64,000 nt of DNA from Planococcus beigongshangi (lineage in GTDB: Bacteria; Bacillota; Bacilli; Bacillales_A; Planococcaceae), in NCBI RefSeq assembly GCF_016820495.1, contig NZ_JADHDU010000007.1, positions 33,359 through 97,358 of the forward strand, given 5' to 3'. The notes below the pieces were generated by a model, which saw only the letters and a program-made list of their open reading frames with translations, was not told where the DNA came from and made no database searches. Made by a program: the position numbers and the translations under genes. Of this stretch, positions 8,928 through 18,082 are shown piece by piece; the stretch's first letter is position 1, and each line of letters opens with the position of its first letter.

Positions 8928-9040
8928 GCGGATATAATTTTTTGAACACGGATATATTCTCCTGAACGCGGATATAATTTCTCAACGGCGGATATATTCT
9001 CCTGAACGCGGATATCCTCCAATGGCGGATATCCGCTCAT
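8928..9040. repeat. 20-bp periodic tandem array, GCGGATAT type (array 1, six units)
   Basis: GATAT recurs at 8931, 8951, 8971, 8991, 9011 and about 9028. Each unit is (A/G)CGGATAT plus about 12 variable bases such as ATTCTCCTGAAC. The array closes with GGCGGATATCCGCTCA, a palindrome also found at the end of the arrays at 20.0 and 22.7 kb. Confidence 0.9.
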
Positions 9041-9059
9041 CCTAGCTTACTTTCAACCG

Positions 9060-9094
9060 AAAAAGCCCCGCTGAATCTTTCAGCGGGGCTTTTG
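9060..9094. terminator. Bidirectional terminator
   Basis: Stem AAAAGCCCCGCTGAA / TCAGCGGGGCTTTT with flanking A and T runs, between the exporter gene and the convergent membrane protein gene. Confidence 0.92.
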
Positions 9095-9138
9095 TCCTTT
9101 AGAATTTCGTTGGTTTTATCTGAATGAAGACGGATTTC

Positions 9139-9933
9139 CTATTTTACGTCACGATAATGATACTGCCAATCAGCACTGTAGGTGCGGACGTCGGTTTCAA
9201 ATGAAGAACGGCTCCAAATGCTCGACTTGTCAGACGTTTCTGCCGTCTCCACCAGTTTCAATTCGCCTGCCTCCAGCGTCATGACATCCGAATCCACTGT
9301 CTTCAGCTCATTCTGTTGCCTATCCTGTACGCGGATTTGCAGTTGGACCTCTTTTTTCGCATCCATATTATTCTTGACGAAAAACGTATTGCTATAAGGG
9401 ATTGAATGGCAATTCGATGAAGTGGGCCTCATGCATTTCTTTTCAGAACCCATGAACACCACCGTTATATCTTCGTTGTCCTGTTTCTCTTCCGCTGCAG
9501 CCAAAGCTGTTTCGATTTTATTGATATAAGAAGCTTTTTCCGCAAATGGGTAAACCCATGCCGTGAAAAATAGCATGGTTCCGCCGAGTCCAACGGCGAG
9601 CAGCCAAACCATTTTCGGATTATGCACGGATTTTGGGGCGTTTTTAAAAAGGACACCCACTACAATATTGATGATGGCCACAACCACCAGCAGCACACCC
9701 GCAAGAATCAGGGCAATAATGGTTTCCGTGCCGTTCTGGAAAAATGAAAGTTCATATGTATCGGAAAGATAATAATTGACGAGGAAACTGCCAACAACCA
9801 TTGCCAGAAAAACAGCAAGCGCCAATTTCCATTGTTTCTTCCCTGCCTTGGCGCTTTTTATATTCAGTAAAGAAACAAGCAGCCAAAGGTATGGAACGAT
9901 AAAAATAAGAATAATAAATGCCGTGTAGCCCAT
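9139..9933 (-). CDS. Membrane protein of unknown function
   Basis: 264 residues. Four hydrophobic segments fill the first about 140 residues (IILIFIVPYLWLLVSLL; LALAVFLAMVVGSFL; IIALILAGVLLVVVAII; MVWLLAVGLGGTMLFF), followed by an extracytoplasmic-looking domain with two Cys residues (KKCMRPTSSNC) that could form a disulfide. ATG 9933 is taken because AAAGGTTGG lies 7 nt upstream; the frame could extend to 9981. No family recognised. It is alone between terminators. Confidence 0.7.
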   Translation of the reverse strand: MGYTAFIILIFIVPYLWLLVSLLNIKSAKAGKKQWKLALAVFLAMVVGSFLVNYYLSDTYELSFFQNGTETIIALILAGVLLVVVAIINIVVGVLFKNAPKSVHNPKMVWLLAVGLGGTMLFFTAWVYPFAEKASYINKIETALAAAEEKQDNEDITVVFMGSEKKCMRPTSSNCHSIPYSNTFFVKNNMDAKKEVQLQIRVQDRQQNELKTVDSDVMTLEAGELKLVETAETSDKSSIWSRSSFETDVRTYSADWQYHYRDVK

Positions 9934-10012
9934 AAAATCCAACCTTTCGTTATCGCTTATATTATACGGGACACGGTCCAAAAAGATTCAAAATTTCCAG
10001 ATGAAAATTTCA

Positions 10013-10050
10013 ACAAAAAGCACACCCGCAACTTTTCTGCGGATGTGCTT
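10013..10050 (-). terminator. Terminator of the hrtBA remnant operon
   Basis: Stem AAGCACACCCGCA / TGCGGATGTGCTT followed by a T-rich tract on the minus strand, 10 nt after the ATPase stop. Confidence 0.85.
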
Positions 10051-10060
10051 GTGTTCAGTT

Positions 10061-10738
10061 TCAGCTTTCCAGCGTCAACACGCCGTCTTCCATACGATAT
10101 ACTTTATCGCAGAACTCGAGCATGCGTTCATCGTGCGTTACCATGACAGCCGCTTTGTTGCGGTCTTTCACTTCTTTGCGAATTTGTTTAACGACTTCAA
10201 ATGCGCGGTTTGAATCCAGGCTTGCTGTCGGCTCATCCGCCAGAATGATGTTGGAATTGTTGACGAATGCGCGGGCAATCGCCACACGCTGGCGTTCACC
10301 ACCGGATAATTCATTCGGGAATTTATTGAATTTCTGCCCCAGACCCAAATCGGTCAGCAAAGTTTTTGCAAATCCGACTTCCTTGGAAGTGACTTTGCCC
10401 TTCATCTTACGCACCAGCAATAATTGATCCAATACGTTTAAATAAGGAATCAGGTTGGCGGTCTGCAAGATGAAGCCGATGTCTGTCAGACGGAATGATG
10501 AAAGATCTTTTTCTTTCATTTCGCCGATATTCGTACCATTCACCAGCACTTCACCCGAAGTTGGCTGGAGAAGCGCACCTGCGATTGACAGCAGCGTACT
10601 TTTACCGGATCCTGAGGGGCCGATAATCGCGATGAAATCGCCGGGCTTCACAGTCAATGAAACATTTTTCAGCGCATCTACTGTCAAGTCGCCTTCTTTA
10701 AATGATTTCGTAACATTTTTTAAAGTCAAACCTGTCAT
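10061..10738 (-). CDS. hrtA: HrtA-like ABC transporter ATPase
   Basis: 225 residues with a complete nucleotide-binding domain: Walker A GPSGSGKST, signature LSGGERQRV, Walker B ILADEPTASLD and the His switch VMVTHDE. This is the MacB/LolD-type class that pairs with FtsX-like permeases. The upstream permease fragment matches S. aureus HrtB closely, so this is taken as HrtA, the energiser of haem efflux. The ATG abuts the permease stop codon. Since the permease has lost its N-terminal half and promoter, this intact ATPase may be poorly expressed or non-functional. Confidence 0.8.
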   Translation of the reverse strand: MTGLTLKNVTKSFKEGDLTVDALKNVSLTVKPGDFIAIIGPSGSGKSTLLSIAGALLQPTSGEVLVNGTNIGEMKEKDLSSFRLTDIGFILQTANLIPYLNVLDQLLLVRKMKGKVTSKEVGFAKTLLTDLGLGQKFNKFPNELSGGERQRVAIARAFVNNSNIILADEPTASLDSNRAFEVVKQIRKEVKDRNKAAVMVTHDERMLEFCDKVYRMEDGVLTLES

Positions 10739-11260
10739 TTATTCCACTCTCCCAATTGCTGTTAATGGATCGATTTTCGTCACTTGACGAGCTGAAATGA
10801 CAGAACCCAGCACAGAGACGATCAACAGAATCGCCCCATAGATCAAGACCATTTTAAAGTCCAGGTTAAATGGCATACCTTCCGGGAAAACTAGTGCTGT
10901 CAGATAGGTCAATGCGATACCCGCAATGATGCTCACCAATGACAAGACAAATACTTGTGAAACGATTGAATTTTTGATGAAACGGTCAGACGCGCCGATC
11001 GCTTTCATGACACCGAACTGTGGTGTTTTCTGTAGAATGAATACATAGAAGAACACAGCAATGATGACGGCTGAAATGACGAACAGGAAGGCAAGCATCA
11101 TATAGATTGTTGCACTTTCTTCCTTATATCCCGGCATCCCCATCACGGCTTCTGATTTCATGAACGTTTCGACTGCATCGTAATTGCTGTTGATCTCTTC
11201 GCTTTCGATTGAATCACCTTGCAGTGCAATCATTGTCACCGGGTTTTCCAGGCCATTGTC
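10739..11260 (-). pseudogene. HrtB-like FtsX permease, C-terminal half only
   Basis: About 170 residues of a haem-efflux permease of normal length near 350. The kept part matches the C-terminal half of S. aureus HrtB: GYKEESAT, FFYVFILQKTPQFGVMKAIG, a long TM region and the end DPLTAIG. Homology continues upstream to about SDNGLENPV, then stops near 11260, where a sensor kinase fragment begins on the other strand. The N-terminal TM helix, most of the periplasmic domain and the promoter are missing. A deletion is the simplest cause; misassembly is the alternative. Confidence 0.82.
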
Positions 11261-11262
11261 CG

Positions 11263-12252
11263 AGCCTGGCGCTCATTGGCGTCCCGCTGCAGATCGAAAA
11301 TCAGGACTACGCCCTCTTTATGCGACTCAATAATGACACTGCGTTTACAGAAATGCATTATTTGATCGTCGGTTTCCTGCTGATCAGCACCATCATCATC
11401 TTCATCGCGATGTTCTTCCTTGCCCGCCAGCTCGAAATACCGCTCAAGCAATTACAGCTCGCGACCGAGCAGATTGCCCAGGAGAATTTCGATATCGAGT
11501 TGAATATCAAGCGCAATGACGAACTTGGCCAGCTTGGTACCCGGTTCAAGGAAATGGCACAGCTTCTCGCGGAAAATGATCAACTCAAAAAAGACTTCAT
11601 CAATAATGTGTCGCACGATTTCCAGTCCCCTCTGCTCAATATCCAGGGCTATGCCACTGTGTTGAAAGATGCGGACAATACAGAAGAAGAACGCATCCAC
11701 TATCTCGAAGTCATCGAACAGGAAACGAAGCGGCTGTCTGCCTTGACCAAACAATTGCTGCTGCTGAGCTCCCTGGACCAAAAGAATCTGCCGATCGAAA
11801 AGACACGTTTTTCACTTGATCAGCAGCTGAAAGAGCTGCTGTTCGCCAAACGCTGGATCCTTGACGACAAGCAAATGGAGCTCGTTTATGAACTCGAACC
11901 GATCGAAATCTATGCGGATCAGTATCTGATGGAGCAGGTGTGGGACAATCTATTGTCGAATGCGATCCGCTACAGTGAGCCAAAAGGCAAAATCATCGTG
12001 ACTTGCGCGCGCGATGCCGGATCGGATTCTGTCGTTGTAACGATCCGTGACCGGGGAATCGGCATTCCGGCAGATGCACTCCAGAAAGTGCAGGAACGCT
12101 TTTACCGCGTGGATCCTTCCCGCTCAAATCAAAGCAGCGGCCTCGGCCTTGCCATCGTAGGGGAAATCATCCGGCGCCACGAAGCCGAATTCATCATTGA
12201 AAGTGAATTGGGAGAAGGAACGACAGTAATCGTGAAATTACCGGCCCAATAA
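11263..12252 (+). pseudogene. HssS-like sensor histidine kinase, 5' truncated
   Basis: 330 residues remain from a kinase of about 450. Present are the end of the sensor domain (IGVPLQIENQDYALFM), TM2, a HAMP region, the phospho-acceptor box VSHDFQSP, N box DNLLSNAIRYS, G1 DRGIGIP, F box ERFYRVDPSRS and G2 GLGLAIV. TM1 and most of the sensor are absent, as is any response regulator. In S. aureus hssRS sits divergent to hrtAB, and the order here is what one deletion across such a locus would leave. No credible start or ribosome site is visible. Confidence 0.8.
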
Positions 12253-12255
12253 ATA

Positions 12256-12290
12256 AACCCGCAGCGGCAGTCGATGCCATTGCGGGTTTT
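12256..12290 (+). terminator. Terminator after the kinase remnant
   Basis: Stem AACCCGCA / TGCGGGTT followed by TTT just after the kinase stop codon. Confidence 0.75.
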
Positions 12291-12328
12291 TGCGTTGATT
12301 GCCATGGAAAAATGAAATTGATATGACC

Positions 12329-13039
12329 TCAATAATCCTTCAATCGTTTTTTATACAGCACGAACGAAATCACCGTCAGCGCAACCGTCCAAATGGCGAT
12401 GATGACAAGCGGCGAAGTCAATTCGCTGGTTGCCGCACCTGTTTCCAGTGCAACCATCAATTCACTCAACTGGCTGCTCGGCAAATAGTTAAGCACTTTT
12501 ACAATCGGGTAATCTTCTTCAAAGACCAAAGCGAATGGTCCCATCGTGAAAATGATCAAGACCGGGAAAACTGCAAGCGACGCTTCGATCAATGACTTGG
12601 AATACAGGCCGCAAATGGTTCCGATGGCTGTGTAGAGCAGGATGGAAAGGGCCAGTCCTGCGATCAGCACAAGTATATTCGATGTATCGAATCCGAACAG
12701 ATAGGTGGAAATCGCCAGCACTGCAGCGGAAATGATGAAGACAAGCGAGCTTTTACCGATCAATACGTCCAGCATCGAAGCAGGCGTCATCATCAGCGAA
12801 CGGAGCGTATTGCGCTCTTTTTCCTCAGCAATCAGGCAGGCCTGGACGAAACTCGTGAGCATCGCCAGTGAGAAGTTCATGACAAACGCGTACATCACGG
12901 CTTGATCACTGCCTTCAGATCGATATAGCAGAGCAAAAAGCAGCGGGAACACAATCATCACTGAAATTGCGTAATTTCTCGAAAATTCTTTGTAATCTTT
13001 GATTAAAATGGCTTGTATACGTTTCACTGATACGTTCAT
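12329..13039 (-). CDS. ABC-2 type permease
   Basis: 236 residues with six hydrophobic segments and the ABC-2 family layout: cytosolic start (RIQAILIKDYKEFSRN), TM1, a conserved AEEKERNT loop near residue 75, and a C-terminal TM ending in KKRLKDY. It is the membrane part of an exporter with the ATPase just upstream; the two overlap by 4 nt (ATGA), so they are translationally coupled. Substrate unknown; LytTR-controlled pairs of this kind often export peptides or cell-envelope drugs, which here is inference. Confidence 0.85.
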   Translation of the reverse strand: MNVSVKRIQAILIKDYKEFSRNYAISVMIVFPLLFALLYRSEGSDQAVMYAFVMNFSLAMLTSFVQACLIAEEKERNTLRSLMMTPASMLDVLIGKSSLVFIISAAVLAISTYLFGFDTSNILVLIAGLALSILLYTAIGTICGLYSKSLIEASLAVFPVLIIFTMGPFALVFEEDYPIVKVLNYLPSSQLSELMVALETGAATSELTSPLVIIAIWTVALTVISFVLYKKRLKDY

Positions 13040-13881
13040 ACCAATTCACTCCCTGTCAGTTTAATGAAGATATCGCCCAAACTGAGCTCATTCGTGTAGA
13101 TGCGTTCAATCTGACCCTGGCTCATCCAGTTGGCCACCTGCGCTGCCGAATCGCCGTCCATCGAAAGCCGCTCTTTCTCTCCCGAAGTCAACTCTACAGT
13201 CATTGTGCCGTCGCGATGTGTCTTTTTCAGTTCAGCCGGCGCACCGATGGCCCGGATTTCACCCTTGTGCAGAATCGCCACCCGTTCACACAGCGTCTCC
13301 GCTTCCGTCATGTCATGCGTCGTCAAAAAGATCGTCGTCCCTTTTTCATTCAGGTAGCGCAGCCCTTTATGGATATGAGCCGTATTCACCGGATCGAGTG
13401 CGGACGTCGGTTCATCCAAGAACAGCATTTCGGGCTCATGGATAATGGCACAGGCCAGAGTGACACGCTGGCGCATCCCTTTCGACAAGACGCTGATCCG
13501 CTTCTTGCGGTCAGCATTCAAATTGACGAAATCAAGCACCTTTTCAATGGAATATTTTGGAAGTTCGTATAACCGGCGGAACATATCCAGGTTTTCTTCT
13601 ATAGTAAGGCGTTCATATAAACCGCTGTTGTCTGTGAGGATTCCGAACCGTTTCTTCTGTTCTGTTTTCTGCATCATTTTAGCCGGCTTGTCCAGCACCG
13701 AGGCACTTCCGCTCGTCGGATCCAGTTGAGCAGTCAATATTTTAAGCAATGTCGTTTTTCCGGAACCGCTTGGCCCGAGGAAACCGAAGATCTCACCTTT
13801 CGGAATTTCAAATGAGACATCTTTCAATGCCTGGTTGTCAGCAAATGTCTTCTGAATGTTTTTGACGGAAATCGTGTTCAT
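13036..13881 (-). CDS. ABC transporter ATPase of a LytTR-linked exporter
   Basis: 281 residues. Walker A GPSGSGKTT, signature LSKGMRQRV, Walker B LFLDEPTSALD and switch His in TTHDM are all intact, as in CcmA/NatA-type subunits of ABC-2 exporters. A C-terminal tail of about 80 residues follows. ATG 13881 has AAAGGAG 8 nt upstream; the frame continues to 13986 without a site. Its leader (13882-14019) holds a paired LytTR box, pointing to control by the adjacent regulator. Confidence 0.9.
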   Translation of the reverse strand: MNTISVKNIQKTFADNQALKDVSFEIPKGEIFGFLGPSGSGKTTLLKILTAQLDPTSGSASVLDKPAKMMQKTEQKKRFGILTDNSGLYERLTIEENLDMFRRLYELPKYSIEKVLDFVNLNADRKKRISVLSKGMRQRVTLACAIIHEPEMLFLDEPTSALDPVNTAHIHKGLRYLNEKGTTIFLTTHDMTEAETLCERVAILHKGEIRAIGAPAELKKTHRDGTMTVELTSGEKERLSMDGDSAAQVANWMSQGQIERIYTNELSLGDIFIKLTGSELV

Positions 13882-13949
13882 ATGCGCCACTCCTTTTCGT
13901 TGATAGCATAAGCTTATAAAGAAAAAGGAAAGCTCACCGCAGAATCCGG

Positions 13950-13979
13950 CTAAAATGTACCATTTAATCGCCGAACTGT
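13950..13979 (-). promoter_or_regulatory. Candidate paired LytTR-binding site
   Basis: On the minus strand ACAGTTCGG and ACATTTTAG form a direct repeat separated by 12 bp. The first fits the published LytTR pattern [TA][AC][CA]GTTN[AG][TG] fully, the second at all but one base, and the 12-bp spacing is the usual one. It lies about 70-100 nt before the exporter start codon, between the regulator and its presumed target. Confidence 0.65.
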
Positions 13980-14019
13980 ACCCCAAAAGCGCCCATTTGT
14001 CCGAATATTTCCCGGGAAA

Positions 14020-14955
14020 TTATATGTTCAGCAACTTTTTCAGTTCAGCAAGTTTGGTTCTGGATAGTGGCACAATCGAGTCCTGACCCGTTGTCAGGCG
14101 CAGACTGTAGCTGTTTTTGGTCCAAGTCACCAATTCCCGCACCTTCTGCAGATTGACGATATACGAACGGTGGCAGCGGAAAAATCCGAAATGCTGCAGA
14201 CGTTCTTCCAATTCCGCCAATGTCAGCGCACAATTATAGGTTTCACCGCCGACATGTACCAGCGCCATGCTGTTGACGCTTTCTATGTAATCGATTTCTG
14301 GCGGATTGAACAGGATCACTTTATCATTCTTTTTCGTCGGAATTTTCTGTACCTTCAAATCTGTCTCTTCGATTTCAACCGGAACCGGCGGCTCGTTCTC
14401 CGATTCGGCTATGTCCAGCAGATGCAGCCCGGCGTCATCCAAGCGGTAAATTTCATCACAGCTGATCAGGGCATCTTCCAGGTTAGCGGTCATGATGATG
14501 ACTCTTTTATCTTCCGACAACTCCTGCAGCATCCGGGCAAACAGCATGCGCTCCTGTTCTTCCAGCTGGAAATACGGCTCTTCAATGACAATCGTCTGCT
14601 GTTTTGCATAAAAAATGCGAAGTTGCGACAAATACGCTTTTTTTGAAGAAGTCAGATGGGCAATTTTCATCCTTTTCTGCTCCTCAAGCTGAAATTCTTT
14701 GAGCATCACTCCCACCGGCTTGCCATGTCCACTGATGTTTTTCATGAACCGCAGCAATTCTTCCACTGTCAAACGCATGTATTCGCCCTGATCCACTGTC
14801 GATAAATAGGTATCCGGGTGTTCGGCCAATTGGGTCAGCAGGATCTTTTTCCGCTGGACATTCGTTTGGATGCCGACCACTTTACGTTTTTGCGCATCGA
14901 ATTCTAAAGATGGAATTATCTTCTGACCATTTACAATCACTGCTTGTATATTCAT
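14020..14955 (-). CDS. LytTR regulator fused to a degenerate ABC ATPase domain
   Basis: 311 residues. The C-terminal about 100 form a LytTR DNA-binding domain (IDYIESVNSMALVHV; FFRCHRSYIVNL). The N-terminal about 190 keep the outline of an ABC ATPase but the key motifs are altered: the P-loop position reads GIQTNVQRKKILL with no GKT/S, the signature region reads LTSSKKAYLSQL, and Walker B is IVIEEPYF. So it is probably a non-hydrolysing sensor domain. ATG 14955 follows AGGAGG; the frame could start at 14970. It precedes the ABC exporter on the same strand and likely controls it through the 13950-13979 site. Confidence 0.82.
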   Translation of the reverse strand: MNIQAVIVNGQKIIPSLEFDAQKRKVVGIQTNVQRKKILLTQLAEHPDTYLSTVDQGEYMRLTVEELLRFMKNISGHGKPVGVMLKEFQLEEQKRMKIAHLTSSKKAYLSQLRIFYAKQQTIVIEEPYFQLEEQERMLFARMLQELSEDKRVIIMTANLEDALISCDEIYRLDDAGLHLLDIAESENEPPVPVEIEETDLKVQKIPTKKNDKVILFNPPEIDYIESVNSMALVHVGGETYNCALTLAELEERLQHFGFFRCHRSYIVNLQKVRELVTWTKNSYSLRLTTGQDSIVPLSRTKLAELKKLLNI

Positions 14956-15205
14956 ATGTGCCTCCTGCATGTCAATAAAAATGGAACTCCTGTCATTTAT
15001 TGTATCGCTAAACCGGGCTCAGGAGACAGAAGAATTTGGAGAAGAAAGATATTTTGGAAAACCCGGCTATTTTGTGGAAATAAAGCACCTGTAACCTTGC
15101 AATATGACTGATGGCTTGACTTAAAACACTGCCAACAGGGTAAAAGATACCAACAGAGTTTTTCAGACAGAAGAAGCTAAAAAAAAAGAGAAAAGGGGTG
15201 TCAAG

Positions 15206-15922
15206 ATGAAGATTTTAATGAGTTCGGGTGCCATGGTTCTATTACTGCTGTTGGGAGCTTGCGGCAATGAGGAACTGGAAGAGCCGGCGGTGCAGAGTCC
15301 TCCGGGTTCCGACACGGTAACGGGAGAAGATCCGGAAGAAACGGAGCAGCCTGAAGAGCCGGCTGATTCTGATCAAGAAGCTGCTGAAGAAGAGCCGGAC
15401 AACGAGGCCCTTGATCCGCTGTCATTTTTCATGGCTGACGGTACGACCGCACATTTCGAAGGAGCCGGCAATGAGTTTGCTGCCCTCACGGTTCGCACGG
15501 AATACCTGGAAGAAGATTATGTCGCTCTTTACGAGGATAACGGAGGCACGACTTTTTTAAGGGTATACCGCATATCTGATGACCGGGTGGATCTCGTCAA
15601 AGAAGAAGGCGAATTCTATGATGACTACGCCCCTGCTACTGAAGAGCTGGACGCATTGGAGGCCATCTCCACTTACCTGGAATTCCCGCTTGAAGAAGGC
15701 GGTGCCGTCGGTGACAAAACGGTGATCCAAACGGGCGCAACGGTTGAAACGCCCTATGAAACCTTCGAAGACGCCATCGTCCTTGAAAAACAGGAATCCG
15801 AAACCACCACCAACACCTGGTATTTCGTCGAAGGATATGGTGAAGTGAAACGTGAATTTGTCACACAGGAAGAAGGCGAAGAAGAGTTTAGCGTCACTTC
15901 TTCGTTGGAATCGATCGAGTAG
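15206..15922 (+). CDS. Lipoprotein of unknown function
   Basis: 238 residues with a type II signal (LLLLLGAC, lipid-anchored Cys near residue 19), then a very acidic Glu/Pro/Asp linker to about residue 70, then a soluble beta-rich-looking domain. Such acidic linkers are common in Bacillales surface lipoproteins. Ribosome site AAAGGGGTG precedes ATG. Single gene with its own terminator; no enzyme motif recognised. Confidence 0.75.
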   Translation: MKILMSSGAMVLLLLLGACGNEELEEPAVQSPPGSDTVTGEDPEETEQPEEPADSDQEAAEEEPDNEALDPLSFFMADGTTAHFEGAGNEFAALTVRTEYLEEDYVALYEDNGGTTFLRVYRISDDRVDLVKEEGEFYDDYAPATEELDALEAISTYLEFPLEEGGAVGDKTVIQTGATVETPYETFEDAIVLEKQESETTTNTWYFVEGYGEVKREFVTQEEGEEEFSVTSSLESIE

Positions 15923-15924
15923 AG

Positions 15925-15956
15925 CTTGCCCGTGCAGTAGCTGCGCGGGCTTTGTT
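15925..15956 (+). terminator. Terminator of the lipoprotein gene
   Basis: GCCCGTGCAG / CTGCGCGGGC stem with a 3-nt loop and TTTGTT tail just after the stop codon. Confidence 0.75.
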
Positions 15957-16097
15957 ATGGTCGGTTTCATAAGTGACTTTAGACTATTTATTATTAAATT
16001 TATTATCCGTCTATCCACACTTGTTTACTCTATCCATCCAAAAGTATAGTACATAAGAACGTATTCAATCGCATTATTATAGTAAGGGTGAGATAAA

Positions 16098-16856
16098 ATG
16101 AAAAATAATTTATTGTTCGGATCGCTTATTTTAGCGATTCTCACAACTGGCTGGGCCATGCTCTACTGGAATGCGCCTTTCCAATCCGTATCCCTGGTTA
16201 TCTGTGCTGTTTCTACTATTATTATGGTCATCATCCATGAACGCTTCGTTTTTCTGTATGCCGTTACGGCCTCTCTCTTATTCGGGGGCTTTCTTACCGT
16301 CTACGCCTTTACCCGGCAGCAGAATTCAGATGTTCAACTATTATATATGTATGAGCATCTTTTGCTGACAGGTTTCCTACTGCTGTATTGGATTTTGATG
16401 AACTCCGTCAAAAAAGTCAGTTATGAAAATTCAGAGCTGAAACAGCAGGTGCAATTACTGCAAAAATACAATGGCACCACTAAACTGCTGACTCAACGGG
16501 AGTTCTTCGACCAAGCACAGTGGCTCATGAATTCTAGTGCACGTAATCAAGAAGAAGTATGGTTCGTAGAAATCTTGCTTCTTGATCGGAACAAACGGCT
16601 GAAATTAAACATGCAGGAGACCTTTGAAAAGCTGGCTCTCCAGACAATACGCCAGAAGTTCGACTTGATCACGAGCAATTCCGGAACCATTCACCTCTTA
16701 TTGAAAAACACAGAAGCCGCCGGGGTACAGAAAGTCTTGGAACGCTTCAGCGAAAGAGTCCGTGCTGAACTGAATCTTGTCGAGCTTCCATATACTATAA
16801 GAAAAGAACGCGTAGTTGATGAAGATCACCTAGTAAGTTTGTCGGGGAAAAACTGA
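16098..16856 (+). CDS. YdaK-like membrane protein with degenerate GGDEF domain
   Basis: 252 residues: four TM segments in the first about 105, a short coiled linker (ENSELKQQVQLLQKY), then a fold resembling GGDEF (LLTQREFFDQAQ; VWFVEILLLDRNKRLK) in which the catalytic loop reads SGTIHLLL. It cannot be a diguanylate cyclase. B. subtilis YdaK is a similar membrane protein with a dead GGDEF domain that binds c-di-GMP and switches on a glycosyltransferase; the next gene is such an enzyme. A clear RxxD I-site is not seen (RQKFD is one residue off), so c-di-GMP binding is uncertain. Confidence 0.7.
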   Translation: MKNNLLFGSLILAILTTGWAMLYWNAPFQSVSLVICAVSTIIMVIIHERFVFLYAVTASLLFGGFLTVYAFTRQQNSDVQLLYMYEHLLLTGFLLLYWILMNSVKKVSYENSELKQQVQLLQKYNGTTKLLTQREFFDQAQWLMNSSARNQEEVWFVEILLLDRNKRLKLNMQETFEKLALQTIRQKFDLITSNSGTIHLLLKNTEAAGVQKVLERFSERVRAELNLVELPYTIRKERVVDEDHLVSLSGKN

Positions 16857-18082
16857 TGACTTCCTTGATAATGATCATTATGGTTTTTTTCTGGTTGTTG
16901 CTTATTTTCTACTCGGCCCTGACAATCTCTGGCGTATGGTATCGGATTACATTCAAGGATGCGCCGAAACCTGGCAGCTACCCGAGCGTCGCCTTACTGA
17001 TTCCCGCTCACAATGAAGGAATTGTCATCGAAGATACGCTCCGTGCAATGGGACGGCTTGACTATAAAGGAAAACTCGATGTCTATTTGCTGGATGACAA
17101 TTCGAAGGATGAAACAGCAGCGATCGCGCAAGAATTCGCTGAAGTTTTCTCGCGGATCCATTATATTCCTGTTCCACCGGGTTCGCCTTCCGGAAAATCC
17201 CGTGTGCTGAATTACGGATTGAGTATTTCCGAATCGGATTATTTTATTGTCTTCGATGCCGACAACGAGCCGGAACCTGATGCAGTAGATAAATTGGTGA
17301 GAGCGGCTTTGGCTGAAAAAGATGCAGCTGGTGCGGTCGGTTATGTCAAAACGAAAAATGCCCATACCAATACATTGACTCGGATGATTGCTCTGGAATT
17401 CCAGGTGTTTCAGCTTCTTATGCAATGCGGGCGCTGGAAGGTATTTAAACTCGGGTCACTGGCCGGGACGAATATGCTGCTGAAACGTTCAGTGCTGGAA
17501 CAGCTCGGCGGTTACGATGTATTTGCACTGGCGGAAGATGCTGAGTTGACAGTTCGTCTGACAGCTGAAGGTTATACCCTTCCTGTAGTTCCTTCTTCCC
17601 GAACTTGGGAACAGGAGCCGGAACGCGTAAAAACTTTCATTAAACAACGTACGCGCTGGCTGACTGGCAATATCTATCTGCTTGAAAAATCATTGATGGA
17701 CCTGTCGCATTGGAAAGGGAAAACATTTTTCCTCAGCCTCCAGCATGTTCTGACTTACCTTGTTTTCGTCCTAGTCCTTCTCTTTTCCGATGTTTTTTTC
17801 ATTATGAGTCTCGCAGGTTTCGAGCTCCCCAACATGGATGCGCCATTATTGATGCTGTGGTTTATGAGTTATATCGTTTACACGAGCCAATTATTAAGCG
17901 CGCTTGTCGTTGATCGGAACGTTTCTTTAAAGAATGTGTTTTTTGTTTTCATTATGTATTTCACCTATGCGCAACTCTTCATCATTCTGCTTATTCGGAG
18001 CTTCACCGTTTATATATGGAGCCGCATACGCGGAAAAACGATTGCTTGGGACAAAACAAAACGATTTAAAGGGATAGGATGA
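16856..18082 (+). CDS. Processive GT2 glycosyltransferase (YdaM/cellulose-synthase-like)
   Basis: 408 residues. One N-terminal TM, a GT-A catalytic domain with LIPAHNE, DDNSKDE, DADNEP (metal-binding DxD), AEDAELTVRL (catalytic Asp) and QRTRW (the QxxRW motif of processive enzymes), then four C-terminal TM helices forming the export channel. It polymerises a membrane-threaded polysaccharide from a nucleotide sugar. Its ATG overlaps the stop of the YdaK-like gene, and its end overlaps the next start, so the three genes form one operon. Sugar identity unknown. Confidence 0.88.
   Translation: MTSLIMIIMVFFWLLLIFYSALTISGVWYRITFKDAPKPGSYPSVALLIPAHNEGIVIEDTLRAMGRLDYKGKLDVYLLDDNSKDETAAIAQEFAEVFSRIHYIPVPPGSPSGKSRVLNYGLSISESDYFIVFDADNEPEPDAVDKLVRAALAEKDAAGAVGYVKTKNAHTNTLTRMIALEFQVFQLLMQCGRWKVFKLGSLAGTNMLLKRSVLEQLGGYDVFALAEDAELTVRLTAEGYTLPVVPSSRTWEQEPERVKTFIKQRTRWLTGNIYLLEKSLMDLSHWKGKTFFLSLQHVLTYLVFVLVLLFSDVFFIMSLAGFELPNMDAPLLMLWFMSYIVYTSQLLSALVVDRNVSLKNVFFVFIMYFTYAQLFIILLIRSFTVYIWSRIRGKTIAWDKTKRFKGIG

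Noticed and set aside
8735..9040. Minus-strand frames through the 20-bp arrays (also 19887-20117 and 22603-22845) as genes
   Set aside because: Their repetitive residues simply follow the 20-bp DNA arrays, they overlap real genes or terminators, and no ribosome site is seen.
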